From JANMZR01 sp031383555 (GTDB lineage Bacteria > Bacteroidota > Bacteroidia > Cytophagales > Spirosomataceae): 29,549 bases of DNA. Positions 16,162-24,212 of the stretch are shown here, piece by piece. Where the stretch lies: the NCBI GenBank assembly GCA_031383555.1, contig JANMZR010000250.1, forward strand, positions 1-29,549, written 5' to 3'. Below the pieces are notes generated by a model that saw only the letters and a program-made list of their open reading frames with translations, searched no databases and had not been told where the DNA came from. A program made the translations under genes and the position numbers. Numbering within the stretch: position 1 is the stretch's first letter; each line of letters starts with the position of its first letter.

Positions 16162-17022
16162 TTACTCCTGCCTAGCATTCAAACCAAAAGTATTTTGTAC
16201 GTCGTTGTACCAGTCTTCGTCACTTAATGCATTCCAATCTACCCATTGTTCGTCTGTCATGGAGGCTCTCCACCCTAAAAATGGCAAGGCATCTGGACCA
16301 ACTGGATGCCTTAAGATTGACGTTCCACTTTCTGCAATTTCTAAAATCTTGTCTGCTACTACTGATGGTGGTGTCGGCGTTTTAAGTGAAGCTGCAAAAA
16401 GCCCTCCAAACCTACGTACTTGAGGATAAATGGAATCGCCTCCTGTTTTTATATTATTAGCCATTTGTGTATTAATAACGCCTGGTTCCACAATGGCTAC
16501 TCTCACGCCAAATGGTTTAACTTCCCCGGCCAAAGCCTCACTAATTGCTTCAACAGCATGCTTACTGGCTGCATATGAACCCAATGGCGTATTAGAAATA
16601 TGGCCAGCAACGGAAGCAATATTGATAATACAACCAGCACGACTTGTACGCATTTGTGGCAAAACAGCCTTGGCACAGCGGAGCACCCCAAAATAATTGG
16701 TTTCCATAACAGATTTAAAAACGTCCATGGGCATTTCCTCAATGGAGCCTGTTCCTTCAATACCCGCATTATTTACTAGCACGTCAATGGCGCCAACTTG
16801 CTTGTATATGGCATCAATGGCCTGTTTTACAGACTCATCTGAGTCCACATCCATAGCAGAAATGCTTATATCCAAAGATTCCTCTTTGATTTTTTGCCTA
16901 AAGGCATCTGCATTTGCTGGATTACGCATGGTAGCAAATACTTTATAGCCTGCCCTGCCAAATGCAAATGCTGTTTCAAGGCCAATGCCTTTACTTGTAC
17001 CTGTAATTAGTACTGTTTTCAT
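16162..17022 (-). CDS. Short-chain dehydrogenase/reductase
   Basis: The 286-residue cytosolic oxidoreductase has the classical SDR pattern: cofactor loop TGTSKGIG (7-14), NNAG (84-87), catalytic Ser137 (IASVAG), Tyr150 and Lys154 (YAASK). The basic Arg in ATMRNP after the second strand favours NADP(H). The PGVINTQM segment after strand six fits the classical family of retinol/17-beta-hydroxysteroid-like SDRs. The substrate is not predictable. It is followed by the DinB gene and preceded by a REP-like palindrome and the RidA-like gene, all on one strand. Confidence 0.9.
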   Translation of the reverse strand: MKTVLITGTSKGIGLETAFAFGRAGYKVFATMRNPANADAFRQKIKEESLDISISAMDVDSDESVKQAIDAIYKQVGAIDVLVNNAGIEGTGSIEEMPMDVFKSVMETNYFGVLRCAKAVLPQMRTSRAGCIINIASVAGHISNTPLGSYAASKHAVEAISEALAGEVKPFGVRVAIVEPGVINTQMANNIKTGGDSIYPQVRRFGGLFAASLKTPTPPSVVADKILEIAESGTSILRHPVGPDALPFLGWRASMTDEQWVDWNALSDEDWYNDVQNTFGLNARQE

Positions 17023-17130
17023 GATATTTTATAGTTAAATTGTTTTTGCCTACTCTGGTTGGTTTTTGGCATTCCCGTTTTATATTTTAGATAAAATTCT
17101 TACTGTTTAATGTCTTTAGTCTTAATTTCA

Positions 17131-17157
17131 GCCTGTCGGGGGACAGGCCGAGGTTAA
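17131..17157. repeat. REP-like palindromic repeat, copy 1
   Basis: The 27-bp element contains the near-palindrome GCCTGTCGGGGGACAGGC followed by CGAGGTTAA. An identical 27-bp copy lies at 17787-17813, and a related shorter copy at 17745-17764. It is far richer in G+C than its surroundings. This copy lies 10 bases after the 3' end of the RidA-like gene. Confidence 0.8.
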
Positions 17158-17167
17158 GAATTATATT

Positions 17168-17686
17168 CTATTTTTTAGCTTTGTGCACTTCTAATTCAAT
17201 TTCAATCAAGAACTCGGGCAGTGCCAATTCTTTAATTCCAAGCCATGAGCCTGTTGGAAATTGTTTTGTGTAAATTGTATTCCTGTAAGCCGAATGTTTA
17301 AGAAATTCGGGCATATTGGTAGTAAATACATTTTCGACCACAACATCCTCAAAACTGCAACCATAATGTTTCAAAACCTTGTCTAAATCAGCATAGCAGT
17401 TTTTCATTTGTTGCAACATGTCGCCCTTTGCCGTTGGATTTCCAGCATCATCCATGCTAACAGCCCCTGAAATCTTTATGTCGTCTCCAATTTTTACAGC
17501 ATGTGAGTAACCAAAAGCTTTTTCAGTTTCAACACGAAGGTTGAAATATTCTGGTGCTTCTGTTTGAGTGGTTGCTTCCTCTTTGCTATCAATAGAGGAT
17601 TGATTGCAACTTTGTAATGCTAAAATCAAAACCGCAATTGCTGATAATGATCTTAAATGAATTTTAAAATTAATTTCCTTTCTCAT
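17168..17686 (-). CDS. RidA/YjgF-like lipoprotein lacking the catalytic arginine
   Basis: The 172-residue protein has a type II signal peptide with lipobox LQSC (Cys27), a short Ser/Glu/Thr-rich linker, and a RidA (YjgF/YER057c/UK114) domain from about 48. Family features are KIGDDIKISGAVSMDDAGNP, the QMKNCYADLDKVLKHYGCSFEDVV helix and the ending LPEFLIEIELEVH. Where active RidA has PTRS, with the Arg that binds the imine substrate, this protein has PTGS, so 2-imino acid hydrolysis is unlikely. RidA is normally cytosolic; here the lipobox points to the periplasm or outer membrane. Its role may be ligand binding. Flanked on both sides by the same REP-like palindrome. Confidence 0.85.
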   Translation of the reverse strand: MRKEINFKIHLRSLSAIAVLILALQSCNQSSIDSKEEATTQTEAPEYFNLRVETEKAFGYSHAVKIGDDIKISGAVSMDDAGNPTAKGDMLQQMKNCYADLDKVLKHYGCSFEDVVVENVFTTNMPEFLKHSAYRNTIYTKQFPTGSWLGIKELALPEFLIEIELEVHKAKK

Positions 17687-17744
17687 TTTATTTTATTTTG
17701 ATTGTTGAGCTTACTCTAATCGGTTTTCTGCGAGCCACCACAAT

Positions 17745-17764
17745 GGCCTGTCCCCTGACAAGCC
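17745..17764. repeat. REP-like palindrome, degenerate copy
   Basis: GGCCTGTCCCCTGACAAGCC is a near-palindrome related to the two 27-bp copies nearby. It sits 59 bases upstream of the RidA-like start, between that gene and the intact copy at 17787. Confidence 0.6.
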
Positions 17765-17786
17765 ACTTTAATACCTATTATTTTCG

Positions 17787-17813
17787 GCCTGTCGGGGGAC
17801 AGGCCGAGGTTAA
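17787..17813. repeat. REP-like palindromic repeat, copy 2
   Basis: Identical over 27 bases and in the same orientation to the copy at 17131-17157. It lies 66 bases after the 3' end of the four-domain NTF2-like gene (minus strand). Confidence 0.8.
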
Positions 17814-17826
17814 TTTATTAAGAATA

Positions 17827-17870
17827 CTCCAAAGCAAAGTCTCTCTTTTTATGGAAAGTTTGCTTTGGAG
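17827..17870 (-). terminator. Hairpin after the NTF2-repeat gene
   Basis: A perfect 12-bp stem pairs CTCCAAAGCAAA (17827-17838) with TTTGCTTTGGAG (17859-17870) around a 20-base loop. It starts 9 bases after the stop at 17880 on the minus strand. The following T run is weak. Confidence 0.55.
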
Positions 17871-17879
17871 GAAATTATT

Positions 17880-19427
17880 TTACTTAGCTTCCACGCTGTT
17901 TACTGATCCCATTTTCCACTCCCCATTTGTTTTTTCTAAATAAGCAGCTTTGTTGTAAACCACTTTTTTGCCGTTTGATGTACCATCAGAAACATATGTT
18001 GCCCATGCCGAATTTCCGTTGATGCGAATGATATAATCGTGGTAATTGGTGGTCGAATTATCAATTTTTGGGTTGGCTTTTAAATAATTGGTAATAGTTG
18101 TACCCACATTGGCTCCACGAACATAACCTAAACCTTTGGCTGTGTAATGATGTGATGTATAAGGCGTATTTAGCCAATAGCTGGTAGCCTTATCTGCATC
18201 TCTTTGTTTAAAAGCATTTGTCTCGCCTTCAATTGTGCTCTTTATAGCCACTTCGTCTTCCTCAACAGTATTTGCAATTGGGCTAAATCGATGATCAACA
18301 ATTTTCCATTCACCATTTATCTTTTCTAAATAATCGGTTTTCATGGCACCAATTTTAATACCATTAGCTTGGGTTGTTATTAGATTTTCAGTTACAAAAG
18401 CTGAATTACCATTTATTTTCACATTCCAATCGGTAATTTCCCAATCGCCTTTTAGGTAAGAATTGTTTTTGATAACCTTTTCGGCAGTCATTTTAATTTC
18501 ATCATAATTAAATAATTTACCTCTGTATGGGCCAAATTTTACATCTTTGTTGTTGGCATATACACTCATATAATCATCCAAACTTTTAGCTTTTTTAAGC
18601 TCATCAATTTCTTTTATAATTACATTTTTAATAGCTTGCTCGTCATTATCGTCTTGTTTTATATTTTGCTGCGAACCCACAAACATCCATTTTCCATTTC
18701 TATTTTGCCAGGTATAGGTGGCTCCTACTTGACCTGTTACTTGCTTTCCATCGCTTGTTGTTCTTGTTGTTTGATGTATACCGCTTGTTACAGCCAAGTT
18801 GCCAGATTGAAAAATAACAGGGTTAAGCATTTCTGTGGTTACGATGCTTTGTTTCGTGCCTCCTATAAAATCTTTACGAGCCTGATATCCACCTTTTGAA
18901 TTAATATATCTCCAATCTTCAGATAAATGACTATTCATAAATTCCTTAGAATCAGTTTTATATTCGGCCAATATTTCATTTAGGGTTTCTTTGGTGAAAG
19001 GGGTAGGTACATCAGTATGCTGTGCAGATACCATTAGCCATTTGCCTTTTACTTTAGAAAAAGTATAGGTAAATACTCCATTATAGATTCGTGGAGAAAT
19101 ATTGGGTTTGTCTTTTGTAAAAAATTGTTCCTCCACTTTTCCTGTAACCACGGCGGTGCCACCCACTTGACTTACTTTGAGGTTTGTTTCTTTGCGTTTG
19201 TATAAACCTATCATATTTTTGACAGTTTTCAGGATACTTTCCTGATTAGAGCTGCCTCCATTGCCATAAGTAATCATGAAGCTAGGATCAGCTTCATTTT
19301 TAAAAAAATCAACATCCGTTTGCATGCGACTCATCATACCATTAAAAACGGTTTCATCAAATACTTTTTGAGCGTAAATACCTGTATTCCATACAGTTAG
19401 TGCGATAATAAATAGGAGTTTTTTCAT
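17880..19427 (-). CDS. Exported protein with four NTF2-like (DUF4440/SnoaL-type) domains
   Basis: The 515-residue protein has a signal peptide (MKKLLFIIALTVWNTGIYA, likely cut before Gln20) and four tandem NTF2-like domains of ~115-125 residues. Each ends in a recognisable strand: GKWLMVSAQHT near 130, GKWMFVGSQQN near 250, GEWKIVDHRFSP near 380 and GEWKMGSVNS at the C-terminus. A second recurring motif is the strand with SGNLAVTSG or NGNSAWATY before it. NTF2-like folds form cone-shaped pockets and can be enzymes or binding proteins; no catalytic residues are obvious. Likely periplasmic or secreted, since no lipobox is present. Single domains are common in Bacteroidota, but four in one chain is unusual. 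Confidence 0.8.
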   Translation of the reverse strand: MKKLLFIIALTVWNTGIYAQKVFDETVFNGMMSRMQTDVDFFKNEADPSFMITYGNGGSSNQESILKTVKNMIGLYKRKETNLKVSQVGGTAVVTGKVEEQFFTKDKPNISPRIYNGVFTYTFSKVKGKWLMVSAQHTDVPTPFTKETLNEILAEYKTDSKEFMNSHLSEDWRYINSKGGYQARKDFIGGTKQSIVTTEMLNPVIFQSGNLAVTSGIHQTTRTTSDGKQVTGQVGATYTWQNRNGKWMFVGSQQNIKQDDNDEQAIKNVIIKEIDELKKAKSLDDYMSVYANNKDVKFGPYRGKLFNYDEIKMTAEKVIKNNSYLKGDWEITDWNVKINGNSAFVTENLITTQANGIKIGAMKTDYLEKINGEWKIVDHRFSPIANTVEEDEVAIKSTIEGETNAFKQRDADKATSYWLNTPYTSHHYTAKGLGYVRGANVGTTITNYLKANPKIDNSTTNYHDYIIRINGNSAWATYVSDGTSNGKKVVYNKAAYLEKTNGEWKMGSVNSVEAK

Positions 19428-19710
19428 TGTTTTGAGTGTTAAGAAAAGTTTGAATTATTTTATATTATTGGTGGAAAGCAGAGTTTAAAATGGATTTTCT
19501 AAATATATTCTTATAATTTATTCAAAATAGTATAAAAAAAATAATTTTCAAGTTAGTTTTTATTGAGTGGTAATATTTGACCAGAAAGCTTTCGAAAAAT
19601 CAAACCTAACAATCACTTATTTTCTTTTCCTAAGCTTGTCACTTGAAGAGGACGCTGAGTCAATTCAGGAGACACTGCTTAGGAGTCGTTATGAAAATTT
19701 ATTAGAAATC

Positions 19711-21066
19711 TCAAGGCGCTATATTATTATTCAATCTGAAAAAGTTGGTAGGGTCATATTGTTTCTTCACCGCCAAAAGTCTTTCATAATTTTTACCATA
19801 AGCGGCTTTTACTCTAGCATTTCCATCGTCAACATCGAGATGATTTACATAAACTCCTTTGGTATGAGGCTCTACTTTTGCAAAGAAATTACGTACCCAT
19901 TCAGTATTTTTGGCTTCATCAGCAGGGTCGGCCCATTGCGATACGATATCAAAATCCCATAAATCACCACGATTGCCATAAGCGGTGCTTTCTGAACTAA
20001 TTCTTGCAGCTTTTCCTTTTACATGAAAAAACAAAATAAATGAATATGGAGAGGGCTGAATAGAAGCCTGTTCCATAATGATATCAATCAATTCGTCCTT
20101 AATTTCGGGCAAATAACCCGACTTCCAATAGCGACCCATGCCATGTGGCACTGCAGCATCAATCATGGAATTTAGTGCTAAATAGGGCATTTCGGCAATC
20201 ATGTCAACCATTGGGCTGCCAAAATCTCTGATAGGTTTTATGTATTGTTCACCTTCTGACAGTTCACCAAACCAGCCTACTAATAATGCAATTACAGGAA
20301 TACCATCAGGCGTGTACATGAGCGAGGCAAAAATCATCAATTCATCGGGCGTAGTTCGGGCAAATTCCCTGTAAAACTTCAGCACTTCAGGTGCGGCTTC
20401 TCGAGGATAAAGTATCATGCCGCCAATAATATTTGGCCCAACTTTATGCAATTGAAAAGTAAATGAGGTAACTATACCAAAGTTGCCCCCTCCACCTCGA
20501 ATCGCCCAAAAAATATCTGTATTTTGGGTTTCATTGGCAGTTAAAGTTTCGCCATTAGCCAATACAATTTCGGCAGAAAGCAAATTATCACAGGTTAAAC
20601 CATGCTTTCCCATGAGCCAGCCTAAGCCACCGCCAAGCGTGAGGCCAGCTACGCCAGTATGTGAGACAGTGCCTCCAGTAGTTGCCAAGCCGAATTTTTG
20701 GGTTTCTGGATCCAATTCATTCCAAAGTAAGCCAGCTTCGGCATCAACCGTTTGCTTTTCATGGTCAATTTTTATGCCTTTCATTTGTGAAAGGTCAATC
20801 ATTAAACCACCTTCGCAAACTGCATTGCCAGCCACGTTATGGCCGCCACCTTTTACTGAAACTAAAACATTGTGTTTTCGGGCAAAATTGACCGCATTAA
20901 CCACATCACTTTGGGTTTTGCATTGGCAAATTAGACCGGGGTGTTTGTCAATCATACCATTCCAAACGGCACGGGCGGCGTTGTAAGTAGCATCTACTGG
21001 GGATATTAATGTTCCATCAATACTTTTTCTTAATTCTTCGATTTCAAATTCTGCGATATCTTCCAT
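19711..21066 (-). CDS. FAD-linked oxidase, berberine-bridge-enzyme type
   Basis: The 451-residue flavoprotein has the FAD_binding_4 domain (about 40-210) and the short BBE C-terminus (YDPTNFFRLNNNI). His76 in VKGGGHNVAGNAV is at the position of the histidine that binds FAD covalently in this family. The loop that carries a second, cysteinyl link in plant berberine bridge enzyme reads TTGGTVSHTGVAGLTLGGGLG and has no Cys, so only one covalent bond is expected. The sequence IFWAIRGGGGNFGIVTSF is typical. No signal peptide is seen, so it is probably cytosolic. Substrates in this family include carbohydrates and secondary metabolites; the neighbours do not narrow it down. Confidence 0.88.
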   Translation of the reverse strand: MEDIAEFEIEELRKSIDGTLISPVDATYNAARAVWNGMIDKHPGLICQCKTQSDVVNAVNFARKHNVLVSVKGGGHNVAGNAVCEGGLMIDLSQMKGIKIDHEKQTVDAEAGLLWNELDPETQKFGLATTGGTVSHTGVAGLTLGGGLGWLMGKHGLTCDNLLSAEIVLANGETLTANETQNTDIFWAIRGGGGNFGIVTSFTFQLHKVGPNIIGGMILYPREAAPEVLKFYREFARTTPDELMIFASLMYTPDGIPVIALLVGWFGELSEGEQYIKPIRDFGSPMVDMIAEMPYLALNSMIDAAVPHGMGRYWKSGYLPEIKDELIDIIMEQASIQPSPYSFILFFHVKGKAARISSESTAYGNRGDLWDFDIVSQWADPADEAKNTEWVRNFFAKVEPHTKGVYVNHLDVDDGNARVKAAYGKNYERLLAVKKQYDPTNFFRLNNNIAP

Positions 21067-21183
21067 AGGTTTTTGTTGGTTTTAGTTTTTCAATATTTTT
21101 GTAAAATGGTTCAGATTGAAATTATAAATAGTATTTTTCGATTAGTCACAAATTGATTAAAATTCACTGACAATATTTTGTTA

Positions 21184-21387
21184 TTATCTCAACCATCCAC
21201 ATTTATAAGCCTCATTCATTAAACCAACCGAGCTTTTTACCCCAGCTTTTCTGAGTAGGTTTTTCCGATGCGTTTCTACAGTTGAGGTAGATATTTTTAA
21301 ATAGGTGGCGATATTTTCTGTTGTCATTTCCCTGGCAATTAATCCCAAAATCTCCATTTCTCTTTTTGTTAATGCTACTTCCATCAT
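21184..21387 (-). CDS. Stand-alone LuxR-type HTH protein without receiver domain
   Basis: The product from ATG 21387 is 67 residues (an ATG at 21384 and a GTG at 21393 are alternatives) and is almost wholly a LuxR/GerE helix-turn-helix: LTKREMEILGLIARE, then ENIATYLKISTSTVETHRKN and LLRKAGVKSSVGL. About half its residues are identical to the output domain of the response regulator at 23470-24114, so the two are paralogues. With no receiver or ligand domain it cannot be controlled by phosphorylation in the usual way. It is divergent from the sensor kinase gene, and the intergenic region holds an array of five repeated sites. It could be a co-regulator or competitor at those sites, or a truncated regulator gene; its intact frame favours a working gene. 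Confidence 0.7.
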   Translation of the reverse strand: MMEVALTKREMEILGLIAREMTTENIATYLKISTSTVETHRKNLLRKAGVKSSVGLMNEAYKCGWLR

Positions 21388-21438
21388 ATTCACGTTTATT
21401 GGTGATACAAATGTGTAAAGAATAAAAATGGTAATTAC

Positions 21439-21642
21439 TCATTGAATACCATGATATTTACTCATGGTATTCAATGATATTTCAAACTTTTTCCTTTAAA
21501 TCCCGATTTTTCACTCATGGTATTCAATGATATTTCAAAATTTTTCCTTTAAATCCTGATTTTTTCCTGATGGTATTCAATGATATTTGGGCTAAATGCT
21601 TAATTAAAAGCTGATATTTACTCATGGTATTCAATGATATTT
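21439..21642. promoter_or_regulatory. Five-site repeat array, candidate operator region
   Basis: The 16-bp site TCATGGTATTCAATGA occurs at 21462-21477, 21515-21530 and 21622-21637, with one mismatch at 21568-21583, and inverted at 21439-21454. Start-to-start distances of the four direct copies are 53, 53 and 54 bp, close to five helical turns. Each site is followed by TATTT, and the first two units (21461-21513, 21514-21566) match at about 49 of 53 bases. The site is a quasi-palindrome, symmetric at 12 of 16 positions, as expected for a dimeric HTH protein. The inverted copy and the first direct copy form a perfect 16-bp stem with a 7-base loop. The array lies between the divergent HTH and kinase genes. 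Confidence 0.8.
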
Positions 21643-21721
21643 TGGGTTTTTTAGTGATTTTATTGTAATTCTCGAATATTTGTTTGAAATTCATTTCAAC
21701 AATATTAATTTCTCTATAAAA

Positions 21722-23461
21722 ATGAAAATAATTTACACCCTTTTGTTCACCAATATTTTCATAAATACTTCCCTTTCTCAAAATTCCGATTCTCTATTAA
21801 TTGAAAAATATTATGCCCAAATTGATAAATACAAATACGAGCCAGAGAAAATTGATTCAAGCCTTTTTTGGGTAGACCAAATGATTAAGTTGGCTAAAAC
21901 AAAGTATGAAAAAGGGCTTGCTTATTATTCAAAAGCTGAGCTAGTAAGTGCCTCTGGCTGGACCTATTATGGCGGCAAATATTCTATGGATTATATAATG
22001 AAAGCGGTCAATTTATTCGCTGAAATAGATAATAGGGAGTACCTTTCAAAATGTTTCAATTGCCTGAGCACTAGCTTTGCCAACTTTTATAATCCTGATA
22101 ATATTTGTTATTCAAAAAGAGTGAAATACATGAACTATAACTTTTTAATACAACATGATCCAAATTTTAAAATTAAGCTACCATTTGTGGAAGAGTTCGC
22201 CGAAAAAGAAAAAGAAGTTAGTAATTCTGAATTATTAAAAGCAATAAAAATTACTAAGGATAACCTTGATTTTTGGAAAAAAAGGAATTCAATTCCTCAT
22301 GAAATGTACCGCACTCAGCTTTTAGCAGAATACAATTGGTTTTTAACGAAGGATTTCAATAAAATAGAACCATTGTATTTGAAAGCCGCACAATTGGCAG
22401 AAAAGCTTGAAAATCAGGGATTTTATTCTTTATGCGTAGGAACATTATGCATGTATGCCAACTTGAGTTTAAAACATGAAAAAGCTGTCTTTTATGGAGA
22501 AGAAGGCTTAAAACATGCTTTAACTTTAAACAACAATTTTAGGGAAGGTATATTTCAAGATCAACTATTTATTGCAAAAAAAGCAACTGGAAACTTTGTT
22601 GAGGCTTATGCTCATAAAGAAAGATCTATTGCCATTCACGAACAAATAATGTTAAAATCTGAATCAAAAATAAATGGCTTGATGCGAGAAAAAAACAATG
22701 AGCTCAATAAAAGAATTGATGTTGAAAGTCAATTGAATTCTCAAAAAGAAAAGCAAACATGGTATAAAATCGGTTTAGCGGCCCTTGTTTTATTAATTGG
22801 AATCGGCATTTTCAGAAATTACCAGTTGGTTCAAAAAAACAAGCAAATCTCAGCAGCCATGCTACAAGGACAAACTATTGAGCGCCAAAGAGTTGCATCA
22901 GATTTACATGATAATCTAGGCAGCACACTTTCTTCAATCGGTTGGAGTATGGATGCGATAGATAAATCAAAAATGACTAAAAAGGAACTGGATGTGTACC
23001 AAAATCTTCAAAAAATGATTGCCACAGCTTATGGTGAAGTGCGGTTACTTTCGCATAATCTATTGCCCGAAGAATTAGAGAAACAAGGATTAATAACGGC
23101 TTTGCAAACATTAATTAGAAAATTGAACCAGAATACAATGACAACTTTTGAGTTGATTTTACCAGATAATTTTGAAAGATTAGACCGGAAAACTGAGTTT
23201 GAATTGTATTCCATCACGCTCGAATTGGTGAATAATATATTGAAACATTCGCAAGCTACTGAGGCTACCATTTTATTTGAAAAAGATAAAAAACAGCTTA
23301 AATTAAGTATAAATGATAATGGAAAAGGTATGTTTGAAAACAACAGCGATGGCAAAGGCCTCAAAAATGTACAAGCTAGGGTAGCTTCTTTGGGCGGGAA
23401 ATGGGAAATAAAATCAAAAGAGAACGAAGGCACAAATTCGGTGATAACTGTACCAGTTTGA
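21722..23461 (+). CDS. Sensor histidine kinase, HisKA_3 (NarX-like) family with TPR-like sensor
   Basis: The 579-residue protein starts at ATG 21722 with a signal peptide (MKIIYTLLFTNIFINTSLSQ), giving an exported helical-repeat region to about 320 that resembles TPRs, a coiled-coil stretch, one membrane segment at about 347-365 (WYKIGLAALVLLIGIGIF) and a cytoplasmic kinase. The dimerisation/phosphoacceptor helix is ERQRVASDLHDNLGSTLSSI with His396. The ATPase part has the N box (LVNNILKHSQ, Asn504), the G1 box DNGKGM (Asp532) and the G2 box DGKGLKN. The upstream repeat array suggests control of the gene by its own pathway. It ends 8 bases from the convergent response regulator, which is the obvious partner. 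The signal it senses is unknown. Confidence 0.92.
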   Translation: MKIIYTLLFTNIFINTSLSQNSDSLLIEKYYAQIDKYKYEPEKIDSSLFWVDQMIKLAKTKYEKGLAYYSKAELVSASGWTYYGGKYSMDYIMKAVNLFAEIDNREYLSKCFNCLSTSFANFYNPDNICYSKRVKYMNYNFLIQHDPNFKIKLPFVEEFAEKEKEVSNSELLKAIKITKDNLDFWKKRNSIPHEMYRTQLLAEYNWFLTKDFNKIEPLYLKAAQLAEKLENQGFYSLCVGTLCMYANLSLKHEKAVFYGEEGLKHALTLNNNFREGIFQDQLFIAKKATGNFVEAYAHKERSIAIHEQIMLKSESKINGLMREKNNELNKRIDVESQLNSQKEKQTWYKIGLAALVLLIGIGIFRNYQLVQKNKQISAAMLQGQTIERQRVASDLHDNLGSTLSSIGWSMDAIDKSKMTKKELDVYQNLQKMIATAYGEVRLLSHNLLPEELEKQGLITALQTLIRKLNQNTMTTFELILPDNFERLDRKTEFELYSITLELVNNILKHSQATEATILFEKDKKQLKLSINDNGKGMFENNSDGKGLKNVQARVASLGGKWEIKSKENEGTNSVITVPV

Positions 23462-23469
23462 AATGAATA

Positions 23470-24114
23470 CTAATCCGTTACAAGACCGTGCTTAATTGCG
23501 TATTTTACCATACCTATCGAAGTTTTTACGCCAAGTTTATGCATCAAATTTCTTCTATGAGTTTCTACCGTGGCCATGCTTATAAAAAGTATATCCGCAA
23601 TTTGATTGGATGGAAATTCCCTAGCTATAAGCTTCAAAATTTCAATTTCACGACCTGTCAAATGGAGGATTGTGTCAGGTGAAGCATTGTTAAAATCATT
23701 TTGAGACGTTGCTATTAATTCATCAATCACTGTTTCACTAAAATATTTATTACCTGAGAAAAGACTTAAAATAGCTTTTTCGAGCTCATCTTTCCCTGCT
23801 TTTTTTAGCACATATCCATCGACTCCAGCTTTTATTGCCTCACGTATATTTGAGGCATCTTCTACCATGGTGAGTAATAAAACTTTCACGTTATGGTGTT
23901 TTTCTTTGATTTGAAGCGTCAAATCTACCCCAGAAAGATGGGGCATGTTAAAATCAGAAACTACAATGTCTACCTCTGTATTTTCCAAAAATGAAATCAC
24001 TTTTCTGCTTTCATTTATGGTTGTTACTACCTCAATATTTGGCAAAGCTGAAAACATGAAGCTTAAGCTGTCGAGAATAATTTGGTGGTCATCAACAAGT
24101 AAAAGTCGAATCAT
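23470..24114 (-). CDS. NarL/FixJ-type response regulator
   Basis: The 214-residue regulator has a receiver domain (1-120) with the acidic pair Asp8-Asp9, phosphoacceptor Asp54 (VVSDFNMP), the switch Thr in LLLTM and the conserved Lys in LKKAG, then a LuxR-type HTH (about 150-212: LTGREIEILKLIARE, then ATVETHRRNLMHKLGVKTS). It is the likely partner of the HisKA_3 kinase, with which it converges tail to tail, 8 bases apart; most such pairs are co-directional. Its HTH closely resembles the stand-alone HTH protein at 21184-21387, so both may bind the same operator array. Confidence 0.93.
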   Translation of the reverse strand: MIRLLLVDDHQIILDSLSFMFSALPNIEVVTTINESRKVISFLENTEVDIVVSDFNMPHLSGVDLTLQIKEKHHNVKVLLLTMVEDASNIREAIKAGVDGYVLKKAGKDELEKAILSLFSGNKYFSETVIDELIATSQNDFNNASPDTILHLTGREIEILKLIAREFPSNQIADILFISMATVETHRRNLMHKLGVKTSIGMVKYAIKHGLVTD

Positions 24115-24193
24115 AATAAAAAGATTTTGAGCAATTTAGCTAAAAAAATGAAATCTCAAAAATTAATTTATTATACGGTTTAATTTAAAAGGC

Positions 24194-24212
24194 TTGTAAA
24201 TATTTTTTACAA
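24194..24212 (-). terminator. Small hairpin at the 3' end of the GNAT-like gene
   Basis: TTGTAAA (24194-24200) pairs with TTTACAA (24206-24212) around a 5-base loop. It overlaps the stop codon and is followed on the minus strand by GCCTTTTAAATT. A weak terminator at best. Confidence 0.35.

Noticed and set aside
19567..19962. Rightward 131-codon open frame
   Set aside because: Most of it lies antisense to the FAD oxidase gene; it has no recognisable motif or promoter. The first ~140 bases are intergenic and hold nothing I can name.
20483..20986. Long rightward frame antisense to the FAD oxidase gene
   Set aside because: A typical shadow frame: Pro/Ser-rich and complementary to conserved flavoprotein motifs, without its own signals.
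21439..21642. CRISPR array (22-bp repeats with ~31-bp intervals)
   Set aside because: The intervals between the first copies are themselves almost identical, one copy is inverted, there are only four direct copies and no cas genes. It fits a tandem operator array better.
23470..24114. Kinase and regulator forming one operon
   Set aside because: They are on opposite strands and converge; co-transcription is impossible.
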